This document shows, piece after piece, positions 1-7,723 of a stretch of DNA of 64,000 nucleotides (its first letter is position 1; each line of letters begins with the position of its first letter). Source of the stretch: Streptomyces cinnamoneus (GTDB lineage: Bacteria > Actinomycetota > Actinomycetes > Streptomycetales > Streptomycetaceae); the NCBI RefSeq assembly GCF_002939475.1, contig NZ_PKFQ01000001.1, forward strand, positions 5,019,001 to 5,083,000, given 5' to 3'. The notes under the pieces were generated by a model, which was not told the origin of the DNA, made no database searches, and was given only the letters and a program-made list of their open reading frames with translations. Both the position numbers and the translations under genes were made by a program.

Positions 1-797
1 TGGAGGCCCGGATGACCGTGTGCAACATGTCCATCGAGGCGGGTGCGCGGGCCGGCATGATCGCCCCCGACGAGACCACCTTCGCCTACCTCAAGGACCG
101 CCCGCACGCCCCCCGGGGCGCCGACTGGGACGAGGCCGTCGCCTACTGGCGCACCCTGCGCACGGACGACGACGCGGTCTTCGACCACGAGGTCGTCATC
201 GACGCCGCCGAGCTCTCCCCGTTCGTCACCTGGGGCACCAATCCCGGGCAGGGCGCACCCCTGTCCTCGGCGGTCCCCGACCCGGCCTCGTACGAGGACG
301 CCTCGGAGCGCCAGGCGGCCGAAAAGGCCCTGGAGTACATGGGGTTGACGGCAGGTCAGGCACTGCGGGACATCCGCGTGGACACCGTCTTCGTGGGCTC
401 CTGCACCAACGGCCGGATCGAGGACCTCAGGGCCGCCGCCGGGGTCATCGAGGGCCGCGAGGTCGCCGAGGGCGTGCGGATGCTGGTGGTCCCCGGCTCG
501 GTGCGCGTGGCGCTCCAGGCGGTCGAGGAGGGGCTGGACAAGGTGTTCACCGCCGCCGGCGCCGAGTGGCGGCACGCGGGCTGCTCGATGTGCCTGGGCA
601 TGAACCCCGACCAACTCGCGCCCGGCGAGCGTTCCGCGTCGACCTCCAACCGCAACTTCGAGGGCCGGCAGGGCAAGGGCGGCCGCACCCACCTGGTGTC
701 CCCGCAGGTCGCCGCGGCCACCGCGGTCCTGGGCCGGCTGGCCTCCCCGGCCGACCTGGCCGACGCCACCGACGTACGCACCCCCGTGGAGGTCTGA
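1..797 (+). CDS. leuC: 3-isopropylmalate dehydratase large subunit (3' part)
   Basis: C-terminal part of the large subunit of isopropylmalate isomerase, which with LeuD interconverts 2- and 3-isopropylmalate in leucine synthesis in the cytosol. The frame is open from base 3, with EAR read before MTVCNMSIEAGARAGM, so the true start lies outside the window. Two cluster-ligand motifs of the aconitase superfamily are visible: GSCTNGR (bases about 391-411) and CSMCLGMNPDQL (about 583-618), which hold the cysteines binding the [4Fe-4S] cluster. The C-terminal SNRNFEGRQG motif is also typical. leuD follows after 5 bases, the usual leuCD operon. Truncated only by the window edge. Confidence 0.97.
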   Translation, partial: EARMTVCNMSIEAGARAGMIAPDETTFAYLKDRPHAPRGADWDEAVAYWRTLRTDDDAVFDHEVVIDAAELSPFVTWGTNPGQGAPLSSAVPDPASYEDASERQAAEKALEYMGLTAGQALRDIRVDTVFVGSCTNGRIEDLRAAAGVIEGREVAEGVRMLVVPGSVRVALQAVEEGLDKVFTAAGAEWRHAGCSMCLGMNPDQLAPGERSASTSNRNFEGRQGKGGRTHLVSPQVAAATAVLGRLASPADLADATDVRTPVEV

Positions 798-802
798 CAC
801 CG

Positions 803-1396
803 ATGGAAGCGTTCACCACCCACACCGGCCGGGCCGTCCCGCTGCGCCGCAGCAACGTCGACACCGACCAGATCATCCCCGCGCACTGGCTGAAGAAGGT
901 CACGCGCGACGGCTTCGAGGACGGGCTCTTCGAGGCGTGGCGCAAGGATCCGGAGTTCGTGCTCAACCGTCCGGAGCGCGTGGGCGCCTCCGTGCTGGTG
1001 GCCGGACCCGACTTCGGCACCGGCTCCTCGCGCGAGCACGCGGTCTGGGCGCTGCAGAACTACGGCTTCAAGGCCGTCATCTCGTCCCGGTATGCCGACA
1101 TCTTCCGCGGGAACTCGCTCAAGAACGGTCTGCTGACCGTGCTCCTGCCGCAGGAGACGGTGGAGCGGCTGTGGGAGCTGACCGAGGCGGACCCCACTGC
1201 CGAGGTGACGGTCGATCTCGTGACGCGCCAGGTGCGGGCCGAAGGAATCACGGCTGATTTTGAGCTTGACGAGAACGCCCGGTGGCGGCTCCTGGAGGGG
1301 CTGGACGACATCGGTCTGACCCTCCGGCACGAGGCGGAGATTGCCGCCTACGAGGCCCGCAGGCCCGCTTTCAAGCCGTCCACGGCACGAATCTGA
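803..1396 (+). CDS. leuD: 3-isopropylmalate dehydratase small subunit
   Basis: Small (swivel-domain) subunit of isopropylmalate isomerase, 197 residues, the normal length for bacterial LeuD. Typical motifs: NVDTDQIIPAHWLK near the N-terminus, GPDFGTGSSREHAVWAL in the middle and SRYADIFRGNSLKNGLL after it; these place the substrate over the cluster held by LeuC. The ATG at 803 lies 5 bases after the leuC stop, so the two are surely one transcript and probably translationally coupled. A perfect hairpin with a TTCG loop lies about 85 bases downstream and would end the leuCD message. Nothing unusual is seen. Confidence 0.97.
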   Translation: MEAFTTHTGRAVPLRRSNVDTDQIIPAHWLKKVTRDGFEDGLFEAWRKDPEFVLNRPERVGASVLVAGPDFGTGSSREHAVWALQNYGFKAVISSRYADIFRGNSLKNGLLTVLLPQETVERLWELTEADPTAEVTVDLVTRQVRAEGITADFELDENARWRLLEGLDDIGLTLRHEAEIAAYEARRPAFKPSTARI

Positions 1397-1480
1397 GCCC
1401 GATTCCGGCTCGTTTGGCCCAGTGTCGGACGGGTCGGCGACCCCCTGATTTTCGCTGCTCACCCAGGGTTTGGCATGATG

Positions 1481-1506
1481 CGCCCCCTGTCTTCGGACAG
1501 GGGGCG
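1481..1506 (+). terminator. leuCD terminator hairpin
   Basis: An 11-bp perfect stem (1481-1491 with 1496-1506) closed by a TTCG tetraloop, followed by a T-rich stretch (tgttgctttgtt). It lies 84 bases after leuD and before the next promoter-like sequence, as expected for an intrinsic terminator. Confidence 0.75.
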
Positions 1507-1552
1507 TGTTGCTTTGTTGAGGGCCCGTGAAGCGACAACTCGCCTCAGATGG

Positions 1553-1558
1553 CACAAT
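1553..1558 (+). promoter_or_regulatory. candidate -10 box, leaderless promoter
   Basis: CACAAT lies 6 bases before the ATG at 1565 and no Shine-Dalgarno sequence is present. This spacing is that of a leaderless transcript, which is common in Streptomyces. No convincing -35 box is visible, so the call is tentative. Confidence 0.35.
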
Positions 1559-1564
1559 CGGTGC

Positions 1565-1810
1565 ATGGAACGCGACAGCCAACTCGAGCTTTACCGGCTC
1601 GTCGCCGACCAACTGAAGGAAGCGCACACAAGGGTGCGCACACTGCAAGTCCCGGAGGGCGTACGGATGGCGCTGTCCCGGCAGCTGCTGGCCATCACGG
1701 CCTCGGCGAAGCACGATCTCTCAGGCGCGGCAAGGCGCCTGGACCGGCTGATGAACGACCTCGACGAGGGCCGTTTCCCCCAAGAGCCCGGCACCGGCAG
1801 AACTCCTTGA
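1565..1810 (+). CDS. conserved small hypothetical protein, 81 aa
   Basis: A charged 81-residue protein (MERDSQLELYRLVADQLKEAH...) predicted to be largely helical and soluble, without signal peptide or recognisable catalytic motif. The ATG at 1565 was chosen over the upstream in-frame ATG at 1475 because the latter lies across the leuCD terminator hairpin and encodes non-conserved-looking residues. There is no ribosome binding site, but a CACAAT box lies 6 bases upstream, suggesting leaderless translation. It sits between leuD and hupS on the same strand. I recall similar small proteins at this locus in other streptomycetes, but no function is known to me. Confidence 0.75.
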   Translation: MERDSQLELYRLVADQLKEAHTRVRTLQVPEGVRMALSRQLLAITASAKHDLSGAARRLDRLMNDLDEGRFPQEPGTGRTP

Positions 1811-1856
1811 TGGGTCGAGTTCGTTGCGGCACAAGGGTGATTAGACCGTTTCGTGT

Positions 1857-1885
1857 TTGATTTGCGGTATATATCTGCCTAACGT
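1857..1885 (+). promoter_or_regulatory. hupS promoter
   Basis: TTGATT (1857-1862), a 17-base spacer and TAACGT (1880-1885) fit the vegetative Streptomyces consensus TTGAnn/TAnnnT. The boxes lie about 50 bases before the hupS GTG in one of the more AT-rich stretches of the window (ggtatatatc). Confidence 0.6.
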
Positions 1886-1933
1886 GCGAAAAAGCTGGAG
1901 CACATTCCAGCCAATGTCTCCGAAGGGGAAGAC

Positions 1934-2641
1934 GTGAACAAGGCGCAGCTCGTTGAAGCGATTGCCGACAAGCTCGGCGGCCGACAGCAGGCCGCAGACG
2001 CTGTCGACGCGGTACTCGACGCGATGGTCCGTGCGGTCGTGGCCGGCGACCGGGTCTCGGTCACCGGTTTCGGCTCGTTCGAGAAGGTCGACCGTCCTGC
2101 CCGTTACGCCCGCAACCCGCAGACGGGTGAGCGCGTGCGGGTCAAGAAGACCTCGGTGCCGCGCTTCCGCGCGGGCCAGGGCTTCAAGGACCTGGTGGCC
2201 GGCACGAAGAAGCTGCCGAAGGGTGACGAGGTCGCCGTCAAGAAGGCGCCCAAGGGCAGCCTTTCGGGCGGCAAGGTGACCGCCAAGGCCGCGGCCAAGA
2301 AGGCCACCGCCAAGAAGGCCGCCGCGAAGAAGGCCACCACGGCGAAGAAGGCGACCACCGCCAAGAAGGCCGCGCCGACGAAGGCCGCGGCGAAGAAGAC
2401 CACCACCGCCGCCGCCAAGAAGACCACGGCGAAGAAGACGACGGCCAAGAAGGCGACCCCCGCCACCAAGGCCGCCGCCGCCAAGAAGACCACGGCGAAG
2501 AAGGCCGCGCCGGCCGCCGCCAAGAAGGCCACGGCGAAGAAGACCGCGCCCGCCAAGAAGGCCACCGCCACCAAGGCCCCGGCCCGCAAGACCACCGCGC
2601 GCAAGACCACCGCCAAGAAGACCGCCGCCAAGAAGAAGTAA
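1934..2641 (+). CDS. hupS: HU-family nucleoid protein with histone H1-like tail
   Basis: Nucleoid-associated DNA-binding protein of 235 residues. Residues 1-90 form a typical HU domain (MNKAQLVEAIADKL, then GDRVSVTGFGSFEKVDRPARYARNP, the beta-arm that bends DNA). From about residue 95 to the end the chain is a lysine/alanine/threonine tail of AAKK, AKKTT and TAKK repeats, like the C-terminal domain of histone H1. Such fusions are HupS in Streptomyces, known for spore nucleoid compaction and protection, and HupB in mycobacteria. GTG start at 1934 with a weak purine-rich upstream region (gaaggggaag). Own promoter upstream and strong hairpin downstream indicate a single-gene unit. Confidence 0.95.
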   Translation: MNKAQLVEAIADKLGGRQQAADAVDAVLDAMVRAVVAGDRVSVTGFGSFEKVDRPARYARNPQTGERVRVKKTSVPRFRAGQGFKDLVAGTKKLPKGDEVAVKKAPKGSLSGGKVTAKAAAKKATAKKAAAKKATTAKKATTAKKAAPTKAAAKKTTTAAAKKTTAKKTTAKKATPATKAAAAKKTTAKKAAPAAAKKATAKKTAPAKKATATKAPARKTTARKTTAKKTAAKKK

Positions 2642-2668
2642 GGCAGCGCACACCACGGCGTAACGCGC

Positions 2669-2700
2669 CGGGCCGGGCTCCCCTCGGGGAGCCCGGCCCG
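2669..2700 (+). terminator. hupS terminator hairpin
   Basis: A nearly perfect GC-rich inverted repeat, about 14 bp with a CTCG loop, 28 bases after the hupS stop. It has no T-tract, as is common in Streptomyces, and may also serve the minus-strand gene ending at 2794. Confidence 0.65.
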
Positions 2701-2793
2701 CGGTGCGTGTACGGCCGGGAAGGAACCGGGCCGAGGGGCCCGGAGCAGGGCGGAGCGGAGCCCCCGGCGGGCGTCCGCGGGCGCCCCAGGCGC

Positions 2794-3021
2794 TCAGAAG
2801 GTCTGGAGCGTCACCAGCGTCACCCGGCGCCCGGCCGCCGGGCCCGCGGCCGTCCCCTCGGGGGCCTGCGCGCACTCGATCCGCACCCGCTGACCGGGCC
2901 GCAGCAGTCGCAGCCCCCCGGCGTCGAACGCCGCCGCGTCGAAGGGCACGGGCGTGCCGTCGTCCAGGAGCACGCTCCCGGAGCGGGTCGAAGGGTCGAA
3001 GGTGTACGCGGTGGCCTGCAT
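2794..3021 (-). CDS. small OB-fold / cold-shock-like protein
   Basis: A 75-residue protein whose sequence (TYDP-like start, then RSGSVLLDDGTPVPFDAAAFDAGG, then LLRPGQRVRIE) resembles a trimmed cold-shock or S1-like OB fold: a turn with G-V-L, a D-G-T-P loop and the GQRVRIE strand. It lacks the aromatic RNP1 KGFGFI motif of true cold-shock proteins, so nucleic acid binding is not assured. It starts 10 bases after the cofC stop on the same strand, so the two are probably co-transcribed, cofC first. Function unknown; the family assignment is by eye. Confidence 0.75.
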   Translation of the reverse strand: MQATAYTFDPSTRSGSVLLDDGTPVPFDAAAFDAGGLRLLRPGQRVRIECAQAPEGTAAGPAAGRRVTLVTLQTF

Positions 3022-3031
3022 GGCCAGCAGC

Positions 3032-3682
3032 CTAGTCCGCCGCCCGGTCCGGCCGGAGCAGACCGTCCGCCAGGGCCGCGGTGCGCGGCCCCACGCCCAG
3101 CTTCAGGGCCGCCCGGAAATCCGTCTCGGTGTCCACGTCCCGGCGGACGGAATCCACGTCCCGCACATCGATCTCACGGGCTCCGGACGCCCGGTGCCGG
3201 GCGCGCGAACGCCCCTCGAACGCCGGACCCAATTCTTTTCCGGCGGTCGCCGCCAACAGCGTCGTACCGATTCCGGCGGCATCCGCGAGAAAAGCGCGCG
3301 GGAATTCGGCGGCATATTCGAGCACCCGGCCGAGTTCCCCCGGGCGCAGGGCCGGCAGATCCGCGTTGAGCGTCGCCACCGCGCTCCGCGGCCGGCCGGC
3401 GCGCACGGTCCGCGCCCCGTGCGCCAGCGCCGCGTTCAGCCCCCCGCCGCCGGGCGGCTCGGGCAGGATCCGGGCGCCGAGCGCCGCCAGTTCCCGGCCC
3501 GCCGGCCGGTCGTCCGTGACGACCGCCACATCCCGCACGGACCCGCAGGCCAGCGCCGCGGCCACGGTGTCCAGGGCGAACGCCAGCGCCAGCGCCGGCC
3601 CCGGCAGGCCACCGGCGCCCGCCCTGAGGCGGCTCTTGGCCACGGCCAGGGGTTTCAGCGGCACCACCAGCGTCCAGACCAC
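3032..3682 (-). CDS. cofC: 2-phospho-L-lactate guanylyltransferase (F420 synthesis)
   Basis: CofC/FbiD-type nucleotidyltransferase, 216 residues, that activates phosphoenolpyruvate or 2-phospholactate with GTP for coenzyme F420 assembly. Evidence: N-terminal VVPLKPLAVAKSRL, the nucleotide-binding start of the GT-A-like fold, DVAVVTDDRPA in the middle, TLNADLPALRPGEL (the D-L-P metal site) and a C-terminal DVDTETDF motif typical of CofC. GTG start at 3682. The short OB-fold gene follows on the same strand. The location next to hupS and gpsA matches the mycobacterial order. Other F420 genes are not in the window. Confidence 0.88.
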   Translation of the reverse strand: MVWTLVVPLKPLAVAKSRLRAGAGGLPGPALALAFALDTVAAALACGSVRDVAVVTDDRPAGRELAALGARILPEPPGGGGLNAALAHGARTVRAGRPRSAVATLNADLPALRPGELGRVLEYAAEFPRAFLADAAGIGTTLLAATAGKELGPAFEGRSRARHRASGAREIDVRDVDSVRRDVDTETDFRAALKLGVGPRTAALADGLLRPDRAAD

Positions 3683-3863
3683 CTGTGCCCGCTCCTTCCG
3701 GTGTCCGTTGGACCGGGCCCATTGTCACCCGCTGCCGCAGCCGCCCACGGACGCCGGGGTTACGGTGTTCTCGACAGACCGGGTACCTGGGGCGACACTT
3801 GTCCGGCCCCCGGGTGAGCAGCAGGCCCGCAGAGCTTCCAGGTCCCAACAGGAGGGTGTCCGA

Positions 3864-4625
3864 GTGTCCCGCCACAGAATCGGCTTCTGGTACCGCTTTA
3901 CGGCGGTGTTGGCGAAACCGCCGCTCGTGGTTCTTTTCAAGCGGGACTGGCGGGGAACGGAGCACATTCCGGTCGACGGCGGATTCATCACCGCGGTCAA
4001 CCACAACTCCTATCTCGACCCGCTGTCGTACGCCCACTTCCAGTACAACACCGGGCGCGTCCCGCGCTTCCTCGCCAAGGCCGCCCTCTTCAAGGGCAGC
4101 TTCGTCGGCACCCTGCTGCGCGGCACCGGCCAGATCCCGGTCTACCGCGAGTCCGCCGACGCCGCCACCGCCTTCCGGGCCGCCGTCGACGCCATCAACA
4201 AGGGCGAGTGCGTGGCCTTCTACCCCGAGGGCACCCTCACCCGCGACCCCGACATGTGGCCCATGGAGGGCAAGACCGGCGCCGCCCGCGTCGCCCTGCT
4301 CACCCGCGCCCCCGTCATCCCGGTCGCCCAGTGGGGCGCCAACGAGGCCATGCCGCCGTACGCCAAGGAGAAGAAGCTGCGGCTCTTCCCCCGCAAGACC
4401 CTCAAGGTGATGGCCGGCCCGCCCGTCGACCTGTCCGCCTACTACGGCCAGGAGCCCACCGCGGAGGTCCTGCGCGAGGCCACCGACACCATCATGCGGG
4501 CCATCACGGACCTGCTCGCCGAACTCCGCGGCGAGCCGGCCCCCGCCGAGCCGTACAACCTCAAGAAGGCCCGCGCGGCCGCCCGCCGCGAGGCGGGATC
4601 TCCCGAGGGGGACGACAGCAAGTGA
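3864..4625 (+). CDS. plsC: 1-acyl-sn-glycerol-3-phosphate acyltransferase family
   Basis: Membrane-associated acyltransferase, 253 residues, of the PlsC superfamily, which transfers an acyl chain to lysophosphatidate in phospholipid synthesis. It has the NHNSYLD box (HX4D, catalytic) near residue 47, the LLRGTGQIPVYR block, the YPEGTLTRD block (FPEGTRS equivalent, substrate binding) and PVIPVAQWG. GTG start at 3864 has a GGAGGG ribosome binding site 7 bases upstream. It overlaps the gpsA start by 4 bases (GTGA), so acyltransferase and glycerol-3-phosphate synthesis are coupled. The exact acyl acceptor is inferred from the family only. Confidence 0.88.
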   Translation: MSRHRIGFWYRFTAVLAKPPLVVLFKRDWRGTEHIPVDGGFITAVNHNSYLDPLSYAHFQYNTGRVPRFLAKAALFKGSFVGTLLRGTGQIPVYRESADAATAFRAAVDAINKGECVAFYPEGTLTRDPDMWPMEGKTGAARVALLTRAPVIPVAQWGANEAMPPYAKEKKLRLFPRKTLKVMAGPPVDLSAYYGQEPTAEVLREATDTIMRAITDLLAELRGEPAPAEPYNLKKARAAARREAGSPEGDDSK

Positions 4626-5623
4626 CGCGCTGCGCCGTATTCGGCACCGGCTCCTGGGGCACCGCCTTCGCGATGGTCCTGGCCGACGCCGGTTGCGAGG
4701 TGACCATGTGGGGCCGCCGCGCCGCCCTCGTGGACGCCGTCAACACCGGCCGCACCAACCCCGACTACCTCCCCGGCGTCGAGCTGCCGGCTGCCGTGCG
4801 GGCCACCACCGACCCCGCCGAGGCCGCCCGCGACGCCGACTTCACGGTCCTCGCCGTGCCCTCCCAGACCCTGCGCGGCAACCTCACCGCCTGGACGCCC
4901 CTGCTGGCCCCCGACACGGTGCTGGTCTCCCTGATGAAGGGCGTCGAACTGGGCACCGCCAAGCGGATGAGCGAGGTCGTCGAGGAGGTCGCCGGGGTCT
5001 CCCCGGACCGGGTCGCTGTCCTCACCGGCCCCAACCTCGCCAAGGAGATCGCCGCCCGGCAGCCCGCGGCCGCCGTCGTGGCCTGCCGCGACGAGTCCGT
5101 CGCCAAGCGCCTCCAGGCCGCCTGCCACACGGCCTACTTCCGGCCCTACACCAACACCGACGTGGTCGGCTGCGAACTGGGCGGAGCGGTCAAGAACGTC
5201 ATCGCCCTCGCCGTGGGCATCGCCGACGGCATGGGGCTCGGGGACAACGCCAAGGCCTCCCTCATCACCCGCGGCCTGGCCGAGACCACCCGCCTGGGAC
5301 TGGCCATGGGGGCCGACGCGCACACCTTCGCGGGCCTGGCCGGCATGGGCGACCTCGTCGCCACCTGCTCCTCCCCGCTCTCGCGCAACCACACCTTCGG
5401 CACCAACCTCGGCCGCGGCATGACCCTCGCCGAGACCATCGCCGTCACCAGGCAGACCGCCGAGGGCGTCAAGTCCTGTGAGTCCGTACTCGATCTGGCC
5501 GGACGTCACCATGTCGACATGCCGATCACCGAGACCGTCGTCGGCATCGTGCACGAGGGCAAGCCCCCCATGGTGGCCCTCAAGGAGCTGATGTCCCGCA
5601 GCGCCAAGCCCGAGCGGCACTGA
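4622..5623 (+). CDS. gpsA: NAD(P)-dependent glycerol-3-phosphate dehydrogenase
   Basis: Reduces dihydroxyacetone phosphate to sn-glycerol 3-phosphate, the phospholipid backbone. 333 residues, usual length. Rossmann motif GTGSWGTAFA at residues 8-17, then SLMKGVELGT, GPNLAKEIA, the catalytic lysine block GGAVKNVIALAVGIADG and the C-terminal NHTFG...GVKSCESV. GTG start overlaps the stop of the acyltransferase gene (GTGA), indicating translational coupling. The stop codon region contains the -35 box of the next gene's promoter. Confidence 0.96.
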   Translation: MTRCAVFGTGSWGTAFAMVLADAGCEVTMWGRRAALVDAVNTGRTNPDYLPGVELPAAVRATTDPAEAARDADFTVLAVPSQTLRGNLTAWTPLLAPDTVLVSLMKGVELGTAKRMSEVVEEVAGVSPDRVAVLTGPNLAKEIAARQPAAAVVACRDESVAKRLQAACHTAYFRPYTNTDVVGCELGGAVKNVIALAVGIADGMGLGDNAKASLITRGLAETTRLGLAMGADAHTFAGLAGMGDLVATCSSPLSRNHTFGTNLGRGMTLAETIAVTRQTAEGVKSCESVLDLAGRHHVDMPITETVVGIVHEGKPPMVALKELMSRSAKPERH

Positions 5624-5648
5624 CCCACCCCCGACCACCAGGTACTCT
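5620..5648 (+). promoter_or_regulatory. ddl promoter (leaderless type)
   Basis: CTGACC (5620-5625), a 17-base spacer and TACTCT (5643-5648) precede the ddl ATG by 9 bases. The -35 box lies across the gpsA stop codon. No Shine-Dalgarno sequence is present, so the mRNA probably begins at or very near the ATG. Confidence 0.6.
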
Positions 5649-5657
5649 CAACCCGAT

Positions 5658-6806
5658 ATGAGCAGCGAGACCTCCCCCCAGAGCCCTGCACGGAAGCCGC
5701 GTGTCGCGGTCGTCTTCGGCGGCCGCAGTTCCGAGCACGCCATCTCCGTGGTCACCGCGGGCGCCGTCCTGCGCGCCATCGACCGCAGCACGTACGACGT
5801 GCTGCCGATCGGCATTACCACCGACGGCCGTTGGGCGCTCGCCGCCGACGATCCCGAGCGGATGACCATCTCGGACCGTGCGCTGCCGAGCGTCGAGCAG
5901 CTCACCGACTCGGCGGACGGCGGCGTCCTGCTGCCCGTCACCCCCGCGAGCCGCGAGGTCGTCTACACCGAGCCGGGCGCCGTGCCCAAGGCCCTCGGCG
6001 AGGTCGACGTCGTCTTCCCCGTGCTGCACGGCCCCTACGGCGAGGACGGCACCCTCCAGGGCATGCTGGAGCTGGCCGGCATCCCCTACGTCGGCGCGGG
6101 CGTCCTCGCCTCGGCCGTCGGCCAGGACAAGGAGTACATGAAGCGGGTCTTCCTCTCCTTCGGGCTGCCCGTCGGCCCGTACGAGGTGATCCGCCCGCGC
6201 GAGTGGGACACCGACCCCACCGCCGCCCGCAAGAAGATCACCGACTTCGCCGGCGAGCACGGCTGGCCGCTCTTCGTGAAGCCCGCCCGCGCCGGCTCCT
6301 CCATGGGCATCACCAAGGTCGACGACGAGGCCGCCCTCGACGAGGCCATCGCCGAGGCCCGCCGCCACGACCCGAAGATCCTGGTCGAATCGTTGCTGCG
6401 CGGCCGCGAGATCGAGTGCGGCGTGCTCGAGTTCGAAGACGGCCCCCGCGCCAGCGTGCCGGCCGAGATCCCCCCGGTCTCCGCCCACGACTTCTACGAC
6501 TTCGAGGCCAAGTACATCGACTCGGCCTCCGGCATCGTGCCCGCCCCGCTGAGCGAGGACGAGACCCGCCGGGTCCAGGAGCTGGCGGTCCGGGCCTTCG
6601 AGGCGGCCTCCTGCGAGGGACTGGTCCGCGCGGACTTCTTCCTCACCGAGGACGGCGAGTTCGTGATCAACGAGATCAACACCATGCCCGGCTTCACGCC
6701 GATCTCCATGTACCCGCTCATGTGGGAGAAGAGCGGAGTGAGCTACCCGGAGCTGGTGGACCTGCTCATCCAGGCCGCCCTGCGCCGCCCGACGGGACTG
6801 CGCTAG
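5658..6806 (+). CDS. ddl: D-alanine--D-alanine ligase
   Basis: ATP-grasp ligase, 382 residues, that makes D-Ala-D-Ala for peptidoglycan precursors. Visible motifs: VVFGGRSSEHAISV at residues 16-29, LHGPYGEDGTLQGMLELAGIPYVG, the ATP-binding KPARAGSSMGITKV, and the metal and product site NEINTMPGFTPISMYP. The SMYP ending and the overall residues suit a normal D-Ala-D-Ala enzyme; no D-lactate-ligase signature of glycopeptide resistance was noticed. It has its own leaderless-type promoter and faces the DUF3515 gene convergently. Confidence 0.95.
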   Translation: MSSETSPQSPARKPRVAVVFGGRSSEHAISVVTAGAVLRAIDRSTYDVLPIGITTDGRWALAADDPERMTISDRALPSVEQLTDSADGGVLLPVTPASREVVYTEPGAVPKALGEVDVVFPVLHGPYGEDGTLQGMLELAGIPYVGAGVLASAVGQDKEYMKRVFLSFGLPVGPYEVIRPREWDTDPTAARKKITDFAGEHGWPLFVKPARAGSSMGITKVDDEAALDEAIAEARRHDPKILVESLLRGREIECGVLEFEDGPRASVPAEIPPVSAHDFYDFEAKYIDSASGIVPAPLSEDETRRVQELAVRAFEAASCEGLVRADFFLTEDGEFVINEINTMPGFTPISMYPLMWEKSGVSYPELVDLLIQAALRRPTGLR

Positions 6807-6819
6807 GACGACGGGACGG

Positions 6820-7323
6820 CTAGGAGACGATCCCCACGGGGATCGTCTTCGAGACGGCGTCGGCGAGATCGGTGAGCACACTGATGTCGCCGGCGCCGAC
6901 GTCACCGACGACCTTCTTCGGCAACGTCACCTCGACCCAGGCCTCCCGCTGCACGGTGGTGCAGCGGACGCTGCCGTCGGACTGCTTCTCGGGCAGCCAC
7001 TCGACGCCGTTCAGCTCCGCGCTGTCGCTGCCGGGGTGACTCCTGAGGAGCTCCGGCTTCGGCACCCCGCAGCGCAGGGTGATCGCCGGGTGGCCGCCCC
7101 AGGCGGCGGTGAAGTCCGACTCGGGGTCGGTGGCCCGCCGCTCCAGGTCGCCCACCGTCCGGGGCAGCGCCCCGTGCAGCGCACGGCACAGCGCGGCCTG
7201 CCGCCCCGACGGGGTGGGCACCGCGGGACCCGCCTCGTCGTCCGCGCCCGAACAGGCGGCACACGCGAACAGCAGGGCGACGACGGCGGGCAGGCCGAAG
7301 GGCCGGCAAAGCGAGAACTTCAC
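6820..7323 (-). CDS. DUF3515 family lipoprotein
   Basis: A 167-residue predicted lipoprotein. The N-terminus has K and R followed by a hydrophobic stretch ending LLFACAACSG, a lipobox with the modified Cys at 21 or 24. The rest matches the actinobacterial DUF3515 family: RQAALCRALHGALPRTVGDL, ITLRCGVPKP, NGVEWLPEK and a TVQREAWVEVTLP strand, with cysteines probably pairing outside the membrane. It stands tail to tail with ddl, as in mycobacteria, which hints at a cell-envelope role, but none is established. The terminator hairpin overlaps its last codons. Confidence 0.85.
   Translation of the reverse strand: MKFSLCRPFGLPAVVALLFACAACSGADDEAGPAVPTPSGRQAALCRALHGALPRTVGDLERRATDPESDFTAAWGGHPAITLRCGVPKPELLRSHPGSDSAELNGVEWLPEKQSDGSVRCTTVQREAWVEVTLPKKVVGDVGAGDISVLTDLADAVSKTIPVGIVS
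6825..6848. terminator. bidirectional hairpin between ddl and DUF3515
   Basis: An 11-base inverted repeat (AGACGATCCCC with GGGGATCGTCT) around a 2-base centre, probably a 10-bp stem with a 4-base loop. It lies after ddl and inside the final codons of the convergent DUF3515 gene. Confidence 0.6.
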
Positions 7324-7343
7324 CGGCCGAGCATACGGGGGAG

Positions 7344-7577
7344 CTACAGATGGACGACCGGGCAGGTCAGCGTGCGGGTGATGCCGTCCACCTGCTGCAC
7401 CTTGGCCACCACCATCCGGCCGAGTTCGTCCACCGTGTCCGCCTGTGCGCGCACGATGACGTCGTACGGCCCGGTCACGTCCTCGGCCTGGATCACTCCT
7501 GTGATCTTTCCGATGACTTCGGCCACGGTCGACGCCTTGCCGACCTCGGTCTGGATCAGGATGTACGCCTGTACCAC
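7344..7577 (-). CDS. stand-alone Lrp/AsnC ligand-binding (RAM) domain protein
   Basis: A 77-residue protein that is just the RAM effector domain of Lrp/AsnC regulators: VQAYILIQTEVGKASTVAEVIGKITGV, then GPYDVIVRAQADTVDELGRMVVAKVQQVDGITRTLTCPVVHL. The helix-turn-helix part is absent, and the gene is complete with its own start (reverse strand, GGAGGTTCC upstream), so this is not a fragment. Such single-domain proteins form oligomeric rings that bind small ligands such as amino acids. It lies upstream of and on the same strand as DUF3515, divergent from thiL. Confidence 0.9.
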   Translation of the reverse strand: MVQAYILIQTEVGKASTVAEVIGKITGVIQAEDVTGPYDVIVRAQADTVDELGRMVVAKVQQVDGITRTLTCPVVHL

Positions 7578-7723
7578 GGAACCTCCAGGGCGGCTATGAG
7601 GATCATGTGGGGAGAAGAGACGCCACGGTACCGCGTCGCCGCACGGTGCGGGGAGACCCGCGCGGCCTGCGCGGCGCGGGACACGTCACGATCAGGGCAA
7701 CCGACACTCCGAGGAGGAGCTCA

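Noticed and set aside
2230..2640. AAGAAGGCC-type tandem DNA repeat
   Set aside because: It simply encodes the Lys/Ala tail of HupS and is explained by protein function.
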